Shown: positions 1-7,202 of the stretch, piece by piece
Layout of the letters: each line of letters starts with the position of its first letter
Numbering within the stretch: the stretch's first letter is position 1
Source of the DNA: CAZFCK01 sp964517355
GTDB taxonomy: Bacteria; Desulfobacterota; Desulfovibrionia; Desulfovibrionales; Desulfovibrionaceae
Direction: 5' to 3'
Length of the DNA stretch: 22,208 nt
NCBI GenBank assembly: GCA_964517355.1
Contig: CAZFCK010000056.1
Location: forward strand, 1-22,208
Position numbers and translations under genes: made by a program
The notes under the pieces: generated by a model
Seen by the model: only the letters and a program-made list of their open reading frames with translations
What the model was told of the DNA's origin: nothing
Database searches by the model: none

Positions 1-20
1 CATGAGCAAAGCATAACCAA

Positions 21-728
21 TTGTCTAGACTATTTCAAGAGTTATATGCTCTAGCCTTTCCAAAGGCCCATGGTCCGGATTTCACTCCGGGCAGCAAGTG
101 GAGTTATTCCAACTGCGGGTTTTATCTCTTGGGGATGGTGATTGAAAAAGTCACGGGCAGCACGGTGGACATTGAGGCCTGGAACAGAATTTTTAGGCCC
201 CTGAATATGAATAATACGAGCCTCTCGCGCCGGGGAACCTTGAAGGCCCCCTACACTGGTGGATACTGTCTCGTAGACGGCGAAACCGAACTTCGGAATA
301 TGGCGCTGTGGAATATGTCCTGGGATTGGACGGCAGGTTCCGCAGTAACCACGGCCGGAGACATGCTGCGCTTCAGTGAGGGTCTGTTCGGCGGCAACCT
401 GTTGCAGCCGCAAACTTTGCAGGCAATGAGCACCCCGGTGGGAGCGGCCCAGGACATTTCACCGTATGCCGGTTATGGCTACGGTCTGCGTGTCCGGTCA
501 AAAGATACGTATTATGATGTGCCCAGTCTGGGGCACGACGGCGCAAATGGTGGAACTCATGCCCAATGGGTCTATTATCCGGAGGCGCAGGGCAGCCTTT
601 TTCTGGCCACCAATCGACTCGATTACAGCAGCAAAGGGATCAATGCCGTGGCATTGCTGAAAAAGGTTAGAACCGAACTGGCTCCCCTGATAAGCGAGGT
701 CCCCTCGGTGCCGATTTTGTCCTGGTAG
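21..728 (+). pseudogene. Serine beta-lactamase / D-Ala-D-Ala carboxypeptidase-like protein, 5'-truncated
   Basis: The reading frame encodes the C-terminal part of a class C beta-lactamase-like serine hydrolase (the family that includes penicillin-binding carboxypeptidases and esterases). Visible family features are the PGSKWSYSN segment carrying the Tyr-Ser-Asn catalytic motif, a following GFYLLGMVIEKVTG helix typical of the fold, and a late HDGANGG segment matching the H-x-G (KTG-equivalent) motif. The N-terminal S-x-x-K nucleophile motif is absent: only about 235 residues are present where full members have roughly 350-400. An in-frame TGA lies at positions 3-5, and the only start is a TTG at 21 without a ribosome binding site. 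I infer a broken gene (in-frame stop or frameshift near the window edge); the missing part lies outside the window. The protein would normally act in the periplasm on peptidoglycan or small esters. A simple truncation by assembly error is possible. Confidence 0.6.
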
Positions 729-860
729 GGGCGAAGACCTCGGAAGCATCATGCTGCGCAGGTAACAGTGCTTTTTTCAACTGCAACAAAGGGTTCTTGG
801 TCGGAAAAAAAGTGTGGCTACTTGCTTGAATAAGATAGAATGATCAATGAGCGAAAGACC

Positions 861-896
861 GGGGGTAAGAATCCCGTGAAAGAGATTCTTACCCTC
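861..896. terminator. Hairpin between convergent genes, possible bidirectional terminator
   Basis: GGGTAAGAATC (863-873) pairs perfectly with GATTCTTACCC (884-894) around a 10-base loop; G861/C896 and a G-T wobble extend it to 13 pairs. It lies between the end of the plus-strand hydrolase fragment (728) and the end of the minus-strand AcrVA2-like gene (970), where a shared terminator is expected. No clear T-run follows on either strand, so Rho-independent function is uncertain. The rest of 729-969 shows no gene. Confidence 0.5.
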
Positions 897-969
897 GGAG
901 TAATAGGCAGTAATAATTATAACAGGTCGTTTTAGAAGCGAATGTAATAACCGCGCAGGGCAGGTGGAC

Positions 970-1641
970 TCAGTTCAGAAAGGAGCGCGGCGTGGCAATC
1001 TGCTCATTGCAGATTTGACCGAGCAATCCGAGGTCCACTGCGCATAAGGCCATGGCTTTGCGGAAAAAGAGGGCCTGGTCCTTTTTTCCTTTGTGTTGGG
1101 CGCAACACCGTTTGAAATCCGAGGCAATATCATCCAGGGTTTTGTGTTGTGAGGTGAGGGGCAGGCACACGGGTTCCACATGGTGCGGCGCCAGATGCAG
1201 AAGGAAAAACAGATTTTTTTGTTCTTCTCCGTTGTAATCCAGGAAAAGGAAGGAGCCGAGCGCATCCAATCCGCTGGGATATTCCAGGTAAAGGCACTGC
1301 CAGGGCAAAGAAAAGAGAGAACTCACAGGAATGGCGTTCACTTCAGGCAGGTTGGTTGCTTCGTCGAACCCAGCGGCGTCCAGCCGCAACACACGTTTCT
1401 CAATCCGCCATCCGGCGAGGGCGGAGAGCAGATACGGCTCCACACCGTCACGCTCATACCCGTAATGTTGCCGCAGCAGATCATATGATACGCCGACGGG
1501 GAAAGCACACCACGCGGGCCACTGAAGTTGTTGCGATTCACCGGAACGCCGGAGACGCAAAAGGGCTTGCACATAGTCGAAAACCCGGGGAAAGCTACGT
1601 TGAAAGGCGAGTGACAAGACTATTGGCGGCACGTAACGCAT
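970..1641 (-). CDS. AcrVA2-like family protein
   Basis: A 223-residue soluble protein with no signal peptide or membrane segment. Its layout resembles the AcrVA2 family of type V-A (Cas12a) anti-CRISPR proteins and their many bacterial homologues: an N-terminal LAFQRSFPRVFDYVQALLRL helix, then WPAWCAFP, then a GWRIEKRVLRLD segment, then SLFSLPWQCLYLEYP followed by SFLFLDYN. In family members as I remember them these correspond to WPxWCFxPM, xWRxTxGIYRFD and YRLPEWCVYxETPG. AcrVA2 lowers Cas12a production through the cas12a transcript; whether that applies here is unknown. The start is well supported: AAGGAGGT at 1648-1655 lies 6 bases before the ATG. No phage genes are visible nearby. It faces away from a repeat element and a G/C hairpin. 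The family call rests on remembered motif spacing, so it is moderate. Confidence 0.6.
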   Translation of the reverse strand: MRYVPPIVLSLAFQRSFPRVFDYVQALLRLRRSGESQQLQWPAWCAFPVGVSYDLLRQHYGYERDGVEPYLLSALAGWRIEKRVLRLDAAGFDEATNLPEVNAIPVSSLFSLPWQCLYLEYPSGLDALGSFLFLDYNGEEQKNLFFLLHLAPHHVEPVCLPLTSQHKTLDDIASDFKRCCAQHKGKKDQALFFRKAMALCAVDLGLLGQICNEQIATPRSFLN

Positions 1642-1744
1642 CCAAACACCTCCTTATGCGGGCTGGAGTGGTTAAGCGACCATGTGGCTTTCTCGTGTTG
1701 GCACAATGTTTTTATTTATAAAGGCTTATTCTTGTGTTCCGTCC

Positions 1745-1784
1745 CAAGTCCCGCCGGAGGGGGGAGAATACCCCCCCGGACTTG
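1745..1784. terminator. G/C-rich hairpin, possible terminator of the aldehyde oxidoreductase operon
   Basis: CAAGTCC (1745-1751) pairs with GGACTTG (1778-1784), and an inner GGGGGG (1759-1764) pairs with the C-run at 1771-1777, separated by a one-sided internal loop. It lies downstream of the last gene of the long minus-strand operon (ends 1998) and upstream of the AcrVA2-like gene. There is no T-run, so it may act as a transcript-end barrier or be unrelated to termination. The core GGGGGGAGAA resembles that of the clear terminator at 21981-22026. Confidence 0.4.
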
Positions 1785-1849
1785 AGACTGTCATGCGTTA
1801 ATTGAGCAATATCCCAATGGATTTTGTAAGAAAAATGCATTGGAGATTC

Positions 1850-1925
1850 TAGAGTATTTTAACTTTGAAAATGTTAAAAGGTTCTGCAAAGATTTGCTGG
1901 CAAATCTTTGCCGTGAAATGCTCTA
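1850..1925. repeat. Folded intergenic repeat element, left copy
   Basis: TAGAGTATTT (1850-1859) pairs with AAATGCTCTA (1916-1925), ten pairs with one wobble. It encloses two hairpins: TAAC..GTTA with a TT/AA continuation and GAA loop (1860-1876), and a perfect 12-base-pair hairpin GCAAAGATTTGC / GCAAATCTTTGC (1886-1897, 1900-1911). The result is a three-way-junction shape. The sequence just before it, AAATGCAT..GAG..TCTAG (about 1834-1852), matches the junction between the two tandem copies at the right end of the window, suggesting a decayed neighbouring copy. It fills most of the gene-free stretch 1785-1997. Confidence 0.65.
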
Positions 1926-1997
1926 AAGATACTTTCCCAACAGATTTTCAACCCGCTGGGGAGATTACCATTTTGAAGTCATTATGCGCCAGCAGGC

Positions 1998-3059
1998 TTA
2001 CTTTTTCCGAGAACCTCTTCGTTCCGCTCTGAACTTGATGAGTTCCCCCACAATGCTCACCGCGAGTTCCTCAGGCGTTTCGGCCTTGATGGGTAGGCCG
2101 ATGGGGCAGTGCACGCGTGTAAACTCTTCTCTTGAATACCCTTCCTCTTCCAAAGCGTCGTAAATGGCGTCACGTTTGCGTCTGCTGCCGATCATGCCGA
2201 GGTAGCCGGGGGAAGACCGCAAAATTTGGCCCAGGACCGTCTTATCGTGCACGTGGCCTCTGGTCACGATGATCACATAGCTATTGGCGTCTATTTGCAC
2301 GCCGCTGAAGCAATTGTCGAATGTATCTAAGACAACGATCTGGGTTGCATCCGGAAAGCGTTGGCTGTTGGCGAATTCACCACGATCGTCGATAACCGTC
2401 ACGTTGAAGCCGACGCGCGCGGCCGCAGCCGCGGTGTGTTGCGCAACATGCCCGGCGCCGACCAGAACTATGGTGCCGTTTTCGAGATGCGGCGAGGCCA
2501 GGTAGCGCGTTCCTTCCCAGGTGAAAATGGCGGCGCCGCCGGCGTTTGCCGCAGCGAGGGCGCGTTTTTCAAGTTCTTCCGGAACATCCAGAGAGGTTGT
2601 GCCTTGAACGATCACCCAGCGCCCCGTGACGTGCAGGGGGGCTTTCGCATCGGCAGAACCCAGCGAACAGAGCACGACAACTTTATGGCCTTTTTTCAAG
2701 GCGTTGGCCGCAGCCGTATAGATGCCCACCGTATCGGCGCTCGGATGGATGAGCTGCATGAACACCTGGAGGCGTCCGCCGCAGATCATGTCGTTCAGAG
2801 CCGCTTGTGTGCTGCTGAGATCAAAGGACATCAGTTCGGCGCTATCCGCGGGGAGGGAGAAGAGGGCGGCTGCCTTGCGTTGCGCTTCGGCTTCCATAAT
2901 GCCCCCGCCAATACTGCCGTCAAAAGATCCATCTTCGGCTATGATCATGTCCGCGCCGGTGGAGCGGGGGGTTGAGCCGCTGTGTTCACAGATTACGGCT
3001 TCAACAACAGGTTGATTGTTTTCGAGTCGTTTTACCAAATTATCCATCAGATGCATCAT
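1998..3059 (-). CDS. XdhC-family aldehyde oxidoreductase maturation factor
   Basis: A 353-residue XdhC/CoxI-family protein. The N-terminal XdhC domain shows HSGSTPRSTGADMI and GSIGGGIMEAEA. The C-terminal Rossmann-type domain shows VLVGAGHVAQHTAAAA followed by VTVIDDR, then GMIGSRRKR and the closing CPIGLPIKAETPEELAVSIVGELI. Studied XdhC proteins bind molybdenum cofactor, protect it and hand it to xanthine-oxidase-family apo-enzymes, usually after terminal sulfuration. Here the evident client is the aldehyde oxidoreductase of the same operon. The start overlaps the stop of the ligase gene as ATGA (3056-3059), so translation is coupled; a second Met follows at once and a third at residue 5. 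It matches what I remember as DVU1552. In D. vulgaris I recall an NTP transferase (DVU1551) next to it, but nothing similar follows here. The family call is firm; the client is inferred. Confidence 0.88.
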   Translation of the reverse strand: MMHLMDNLVKRLENNQPVVEAVICEHSGSTPRSTGADMIIAEDGSFDGSIGGGIMEAEAQRKAAALFSLPADSAELMSFDLSSTQAALNDMICGGRLQVFMQLIHPSADTVGIYTAAANALKKGHKVVVLCSLGSADAKAPLHVTGRWVIVQGTTSLDVPEELEKRALAAANAGGAAIFTWEGTRYLASPHLENGTIVLVGAGHVAQHTAAAAARVGFNVTVIDDRGEFANSQRFPDATQIVVLDTFDNCFSGVQIDANSYVIIVTRGHVHDKTVLGQILRSSPGYLGMIGSRRKRDAIYDALEEEGYSREEFTRVHCPIGLPIKAETPEELAVSIVGELIKFRAERRGSRKK

Positions 3060-4396
3060 ATCTCGTTCTCTTTATCTAGGGTGGTGATTTCGGGATTTCT
3101 CTTGCCCAGGACGCAGTGTTCGTTGGACCAGGGCAGAGTGGATAGTGCGAGCCGCAATGACGTGACGGAGGCACGAAAGTTTGTTTCCAGCCGCTGCCGC
3201 GCCAGTTGCAGGGTATCGTCTTTGAAACCGGGTTGGACAAGCAGTGTGATATCGAGACGCAGTGTCGCGGCGTTATCGCTCAGGGCGGCGCGCACTCGAA
3301 AATCCATGAGGTTCGGCAGATCAAGCAGCAGTTCGTCCAGGCGCCCCATGGAGAGCATGGAGCCGTCGTGCAGCGTGCGCATCAAGTGCAGCCGCCCCTG
3401 CACCTTGTCCAGGCGTTTCAAGACGGTGCCGCAGGCGCAGGGCGCGTCCAGCAGGCGTCCCATGTCGCCGGTGCGATAGCGCACCAGGGGCATGGCTTCC
3501 CGGGTAAGGGAAGTGACGACGATTTCGCCCCATTCTCCAGGGGGGAGGGGCGTATTGTTGTGCGGATTGACGATTTCAAAGTACAGGTCGGCCTCGCGCG
3601 GGTGGCAGCCGCACCGGGCCTGGCATTCGACGCCGCCGCCGAGGCCTGTTTCCACTGTGCCGTAATGGCAGAACGTGCGGCACTGCCAGAGGCGTTCAAG
3701 CTCGCGGCGAACGCTTTCGGGGATGTAGTCCGAGCAGAGCAAAACGCTTTGCAGAGCGAAACGCGCTTTGGATGTCTCTTGGAGCGTTTCATATGTCCTG
3801 GCCATAGCCAGCAATTGCAATGGAAATCCCACCATGCAGTCGGCGCCAGAACGCATGGCTTCGGTCAGGGCGAGCCGCGGGTCATTTACCAGGCCGTGAA
3901 CAAGACTGCGCACGCCCAGGCGTTGCAGGCCCCTGGCCAAAAGGTCTCCCGTGCTGTCCGGCGTGGCGCCCGGCAACAGGATCAGCACCAGTTGTCCCGG
4001 CTTGACCATAGTGCCCATGCCCAGGTGAAAGAACTCAATGGTTTTTTCCAGATCCTGTTCAGAGAAGAAGAGACGTTTGGCTGGGCCGGTGGTGCCGGAA
4101 CTCATGAGACTCACGGCGCGCGCCACATGGTCCTGGGGCACGCAGAGCATGTCCATGGCGTGTTGGCGGATGTCTTCCTGGGTGGTGAAGGGCAGTTTTT
4201 CAACGTCGGCGAATGTCGCGAGAGAAGCGGGACCATGCGCCAGATGCGCGGCGTAGAACGGGCTGTTGGCGCGCACATAGGCGGTGATTTCCTGTAGTTT
4301 GGAAAGCTGCCATGCATCCAGAGCGGGACGAGGCAGCGGAGTTGGCGCTCCGATACGATGAGCGACCAGGGCGTCCAGGGGCGTTATTGGTCGCAT
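3056..4396 (-). CDS. AMP-dependent (PaaK-like) acyl-CoA ligase family protein, DVU_1553-like
   Basis: A 446-residue member of the phenylacetate-CoA ligase branch of the adenylate-forming superfamily. The phosphate-binding loop SSGTTGPAK lies at residues 99-107, the HYGTVETG segment supplies the Y-G-x-x-E motif, and RYRTGDMGRL is the hinge-side R-T-G-D motif; length is normal for PaaK-like enzymes. Two Cys clusters, CQARCGCH and CACG, resemble the structural metal site found in PaaK relatives. Such enzymes activate a carboxylic acid as an acyl-AMP and often transfer it to CoA; the acid is unknown. One option is the carboxylate made by the aldehyde oxidoreductase, another is a cofactor or protein carboxyl group. 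The ATG at 4396 is chosen because GGGAGG lies five bases upstream; it overlaps the radical SAM gene by 13 bases. An earlier in-frame ATG at 4462 has no such site. Confidence 0.85.
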   Translation of the reverse strand: MRPITPLDALVAHRIGAPTPLPRPALDAWQLSKLQEITAYVRANSPFYAAHLAHGPASLATFADVEKLPFTTQEDIRQHAMDMLCVPQDHVARAVSLMSSGTTGPAKRLFFSEQDLEKTIEFFHLGMGTMVKPGQLVLILLPGATPDSTGDLLARGLQRLGVRSLVHGLVNDPRLALTEAMRSGADCMVGFPLQLLAMARTYETLQETSKARFALQSVLLCSDYIPESVRRELERLWQCRTFCHYGTVETGLGGGVECQARCGCHPREADLYFEIVNPHNNTPLPPGEWGEIVVTSLTREAMPLVRYRTGDMGRLLDAPCACGTVLKRLDKVQGRLHLMRTLHDGSMLSMGRLDELLLDLPNLMDFRVRAALSDNAATLRLDITLLVQPGFKDDTLQLARQRLETNFRASVTSLRLALSTLPWSNEHCVLGKRNPEITTLDKENEI

Positions 4397-5820
4397 GATA
4401 CCTCCCGCTTCCGGCCGCGATAAAGGGGCGTGCCGTCGGCGGCGGTAATATTGTAGGCGCAAAAGGGGATGAGCAGCCCGTCCGGAGACATGACATGGAT
4501 GCAGCAGCCTTTGAGGCGTTCCAGGTCAAGGGTCCAGGCGTCTTGGAAGGCCATGGCCGAGATGCTGAACATCCAGGTACGGACTTGATCCAGGAATTCA
4601 TCCAGTTCCGGAGAAGCGCCGGGATCGGGAGGCGGGCAGTCGCACTCGGGAGCGCTCCATTGCCGCGCCGTATAGGAGATGGATTTTTTCGCGCCTTCCT
4701 TGGCTTCATGGGGCGGTGCGCAGCAGCACGATTGCCGGCTGGAAAGCGGTTTAAGACTGCCGTCCGCCAAACGCAGATAATTGCCGTGGAAGGAGCAGAG
4801 CGCATGCTCACAGCCTGGGGGGGCGAATTGCTCCGTATTGACCAGGCCGTTGGTCTGTTCTTCCAGTCCGCGCATGATGTCCGGCAGCGTCATGCGCTTT
4901 TCGTCAGGCGGCCCCCCAGGAGCCGGGTGGCGTCCGAAATAGCTGATGGGTTGGAAATGGACGCCGCGTACATGTGGGCCGGCTTGCAGGGCGTAGCGGA
5001 CGATATCACCCAGCTGCCGGTCGTTGACGCCGGGAACCACGGTGGGCACGAGGACCACGCCCAGACCCGCCTGGCCGCACCGTTCGACGATGCGCAGTTT
5101 CTCCCGCCACAGCGGCTTGCCGCGAAGGGTTTCATAGACGGCATCATCCATGCCGTCGAACTGCAGAAACACCGAGGCCAGGCCCGCATCGCGCAGCGCT
5201 TCGGCATAACCCGATTCACTGCCCAGCCGCAGGCCGTTGGTGTTGAGCTGGATAAAGGGAAAGCCCTTGTCGCAGCCCATGCGAATGATGTGCGGGAGAT
5301 CGTCGCGCACCGTTGGTTCGCCGCCCGAAAGCTGGATATTGCAGGAGGGCACGCCCCCTTGCGCCTGCAGCACGCGGTCGTACAGAAAGGAGAGTTGTTC
5401 CATATCCGGATCGGAACCGCTTCCGGCGTCGGCAAAGCACACGGGGCAGCGAAGGTTGCAGCGCTGGGTGATTTCAATGAGCGCGGTGCACGTATGCTGC
5501 CGGTGTTCGGGGCAAAGGCCGCAATCGTAAGGACAGCCCTTGTCGCGTTCCGTAAGACACGCCGGAGGGCGTGAAGGGGTTTTGGGACGGAGCCAGTCGG
5601 CAAAGAGCGGTTTTTCGCGCCAGATGACGGATTCGAAAGCCCCGTGCTCAGGGCAATGTTTCGCCAGGGTCACGGTTTGCCCCTGCTTGCGGATCATGGC
5701 GGGTATGGTTCGCAGGCACACAGGGCAAACACTCTGTGTGCCTTGGCCGGCGCCATGCCCGGAGTGTCCGGGGGTTAGTTCAAAGGGTTTCATTTTCGAG
5801 TGCGGGCTGTTCTCAGACAT
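4384..5820 (-). CDS. trsS: Radical SAM protein, MJ0619/TrsS-like (Cys form)
   Basis: A 478-residue radical SAM enzyme. The SAM/4Fe-4S motif is C121-x3-C125-x2-C128 (CNLRCPVCFA), followed by NIQLSGGEPTVRDDL. Ahead of it stand two further Cys sites, C32-P-V-C35 with HC56PEHG, and GC96PYDC100GLC103PEHRQHT. This arrangement is the signature of the MJ0619-like group, which includes archaeal tetraether lipid synthase and a proteins-with-extra-Fe-S-clusters family. A late Cys-rich stretch (QSCCCAPP and CDCPPP) lies in the C-terminal third. From memory, NCBI families name the bacterial AOR-linked branch TrsS, some members of which are selenoproteins; this copy has Cys and no in-frame TGA in that region. 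Substrate unknown; lipid, pterin or peptide C-C bond formation or methylation are possibilities. The start at 5820 overlaps the previous gene by 8 bases and lacks a strong ribosome site; Met at 5793 is an alternative. Confidence 0.82.
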   Translation of the reverse strand: MSENSPHSKMKPFELTPGHSGHGAGQGTQSVCPVCLRTIPAMIRKQGQTVTLAKHCPEHGAFESVIWREKPLFADWLRPKTPSRPPACLTERDKGCPYDCGLCPEHRQHTCTALIEITQRCNLRCPVCFADAGSGSDPDMEQLSFLYDRVLQAQGGVPSCNIQLSGGEPTVRDDLPHIIRMGCDKGFPFIQLNTNGLRLGSESGYAEALRDAGLASVFLQFDGMDDAVYETLRGKPLWREKLRIVERCGQAGLGVVLVPTVVPGVNDRQLGDIVRYALQAGPHVRGVHFQPISYFGRHPAPGGPPDEKRMTLPDIMRGLEEQTNGLVNTEQFAPPGCEHALCSFHGNYLRLADGSLKPLSSRQSCCCAPPHEAKEGAKKSISYTARQWSAPECDCPPPDPGASPELDEFLDQVRTWMFSISAMAFQDAWTLDLERLKGCCIHVMSPDGLLIPFCAYNITAADGTPLYRGRKREVSCDQ

Positions 5821-6277
5821 AGGTTTCTGATTTCGGAATGTTGGGATCGATATCGTAATCCGTGAGGATTTCCATGCAGCGGCTGAAGGCCAGTTGCATG
5901 ATGCCGGCGCAACGTTCTTTCTCAGGTTTGCGGCAGCGTCCTTCGCCAACGATATCTAAGCAATTGCTCCCTCCGTAAGTTGCCTGCATTTCTTCACGGA
6001 ACCACGCGACGTAGGTTTGCAGCATCAAGGGGAAGCGATCATGGGCCTGTTCGCTAGGGCTGCCTTTTCCGGCATACAAGCTGAGAAGGCAGGCGCCGCC
6101 GGTGAGGACGCCGCAGGGACCTTCGCAGTCTCCGAGACCGAGGCAAAGTCCGGCCATGGCGCGAACGAGATCGGGATTCTCGATTCCCTGTTGTTCCAGG
6201 CCCAAAAGCACCATTATTTGGCTGCAACAAAAGCCGGAAGCGCTGTATTGCAGCAGCTGGAGAGTGATGTCGTTCAT
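5813..6277 (-). CDS. C_GCAxxG_C_C family protein, DVU_1555-like
   Basis: A 154-residue Cys-rich soluble protein. It opens with a helix ending GFCCSQ, continues with LCLGLGDCEGPCGVLTGGACLL (the C..CG..xxG core of the C_GCAxxG_C_C family, in a variant with Val-Leu-Thr in place of the usual Ala-rich run) and closes with NCLDI and a late Cys (ERCAGIM). Family members are small redox or metal-cluster proteins of unproven function, often next to reductases and radical SAM genes. The ATG at 6277 overlaps the methyltransferase stop as ATGA, and AGGAGC lies about ten bases upstream in the coupled reading. A longer in-frame extension to 6454 overlaps the methyltransferase gene heavily and is rejected. 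The role in the operon is unknown; relay of electrons or sulfur during cofactor maturation is an inference. Confidence 0.82.
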   Translation of the reverse strand: MNDITLQLLQYSASGFCCSQIMVLLGLEQQGIENPDLVRAMAGLCLGLGDCEGPCGVLTGGACLLSLYAGKGSPSEQAHDRFPLMLQTYVAWFREEMQATYGGSNCLDIVGEGRCRKPEKERCAGIMQLAFSRCMEILTDYDIDPNIPKSETYV

Positions 6278-6999
6278 GGTAATACGCTCCTCGCTATTGC
6301 GATATAATACCCGAGCTTGAGGCTTTTTCCTTGGCAGGACACGGCACATGCCCTGTTGGGGGGGAGAAACGTTTCCCAAAAGGCTTGCAAGGAACCGTGA
6401 GCGAAAACGAGTTCCGCAGCAAGTTGCGTGAGCATGGGCGTATGGTCTTCCCATACATCCAAGGGCAGCGCATGTTCGTGGAAAAGGGCTTCAAGCTCTT
6501 CCCGAACACGCGCCCCGTCAACACAACAGGTGGGGCCAAGGGTGGGCTTTGGCCGCAGCCGGGCGGGTGGGGTTCTTACATACACATCGCTGAGCAACAA
6601 GGCTCCTCCCGGCCGCAAGACGCGATTGACTTCGGTCAGGAGGGCCTGTGGATCGGGCATGAGGCAGAAGGCGCATTCGCACAGCACGGCATCCATGCTC
6701 CGCGAGCGTAGGGGCAGATTCATGGCGTTACCCAAAAATAAGGGCAAGCCGGGTGTCTTTTGCAACAGGTCCATAGATACGTCTACGCCGCAGACATGCA
6801 TGCCGTGCTGTTGACGCACGTGCAACACGCTGGCGCCTGAACCACAGGCCAGATCCGCTATCCATGATCCCCGATCAAGACCGGCAAGGGAAATAAGCCG
6901 GTCGGTCAGGGCGAGCCCCCCGGGCCTGAGCAGGCCGCCGGTGTGCGCCAGGAGAGGATTTTGCGCGTAATCCGGCACAAAGGGGGCAGGTAGTGTCAT
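6274..6999 (-). CDS. SAM-dependent class I methyltransferase, DVU_1556-like
   Basis: A 241-residue class I methyltransferase. Motif I is IADLACGSGASVL near residues 47-59, an acidic CGVDVSMDLL follows for the ribose of SAM, NAMNLPLRSRSMDAVLCECAFCLM gives the motif II/III region, and LLTEVNRVLRPGGALLLSDVY is the usual motif before the last strands. The fold most resembles small-molecule methyltransferases of the UbiE/Arsenite-methyltransferase type, but its substrate cannot be read. Several Cys residues (CECAFC, CC, CAVSC) stand out for this family. It starts at the ATGA that ends the 68-residue redox protein and itself ends at the ATGA starting the C_GCAxxG_C_C gene, so expression is coupled on both sides. 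A methyl donor step beside a radical SAM enzyme suggests cofactor or lipid modification; this is inference. Confidence 0.85.
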   Translation of the reverse strand: MTLPAPFVPDYAQNPLLAHTGGLLRPGGLALTDRLISLAGLDRGSWIADLACGSGASVLHVRQQHGMHVCGVDVSMDLLQKTPGLPLFLGNAMNLPLRSRSMDAVLCECAFCLMPDPQALLTEVNRVLRPGGALLLSDVYVRTPPARLRPKPTLGPTCCVDGARVREELEALFHEHALPLDVWEDHTPMLTQLAAELVFAHGSLQAFWETFLPPNRACAVSCQGKSLKLGYYIAIARSVLP

Positions 7000-7202
7000 T
7001 TATCCTCCAACAATTGCTCCACTTCCAGCATTTTGCCGGTGGCCAGATTTTCAGGCACCAGCACCAGGCCGCATTTGGGGCAACGCAACAATTCCACCGA
7101 GAACATGGAAGCAAGGTAATTGACTTCCACTTTCTCAGGTTGCAGCTCATTGCCGCAGGCACAACGCCATAATGTGGGTTCTACGAAACTGAGGTTGCTC
7201 AT
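6996..7202 (-). CDS. Small double-Cys-pair redox/zinc-ribbon protein, DVU_1557-like
   Basis: A 68-residue protein with two Cys pairs, C-A-C (residues 14-16) followed by G-N-E-L, and C-P-K-C-G at residues 41-45. The spacing fits a zinc ribbon or a rubredoxin-like single-iron site. It is what I remember as the DVU_1557 family redox protein. Both ends overlap neighbours by ATGA (7199-7202 with the FAD/Fe-S gene, 6996-6999 with the methyltransferase), which is strong evidence that this short frame is translated. An electron-carrier or metal-carrier role is plausible; the sequence does not decide between them. Confidence 0.82.
   Translation of the reverse strand: MSNLSFVEPTLWRCACGNELQPEKVEVNYLASMFSVELLRCPKCGLVLVPENLATGKMLEVEQLLEDK

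Noticed and set aside
1850..1925. CRISPR array or attachment site
   Set aside because: There are no regularly spaced identical repeats with spacers and no integrase or tRNA nearby; nested inverted repeats explain it better.
4384..5820. Hidden selenocysteine in the radical SAM gene
   Set aside because: The frame is continuous from 5820 to its stop with no internal TGA; the N-terminal site reads Cys.
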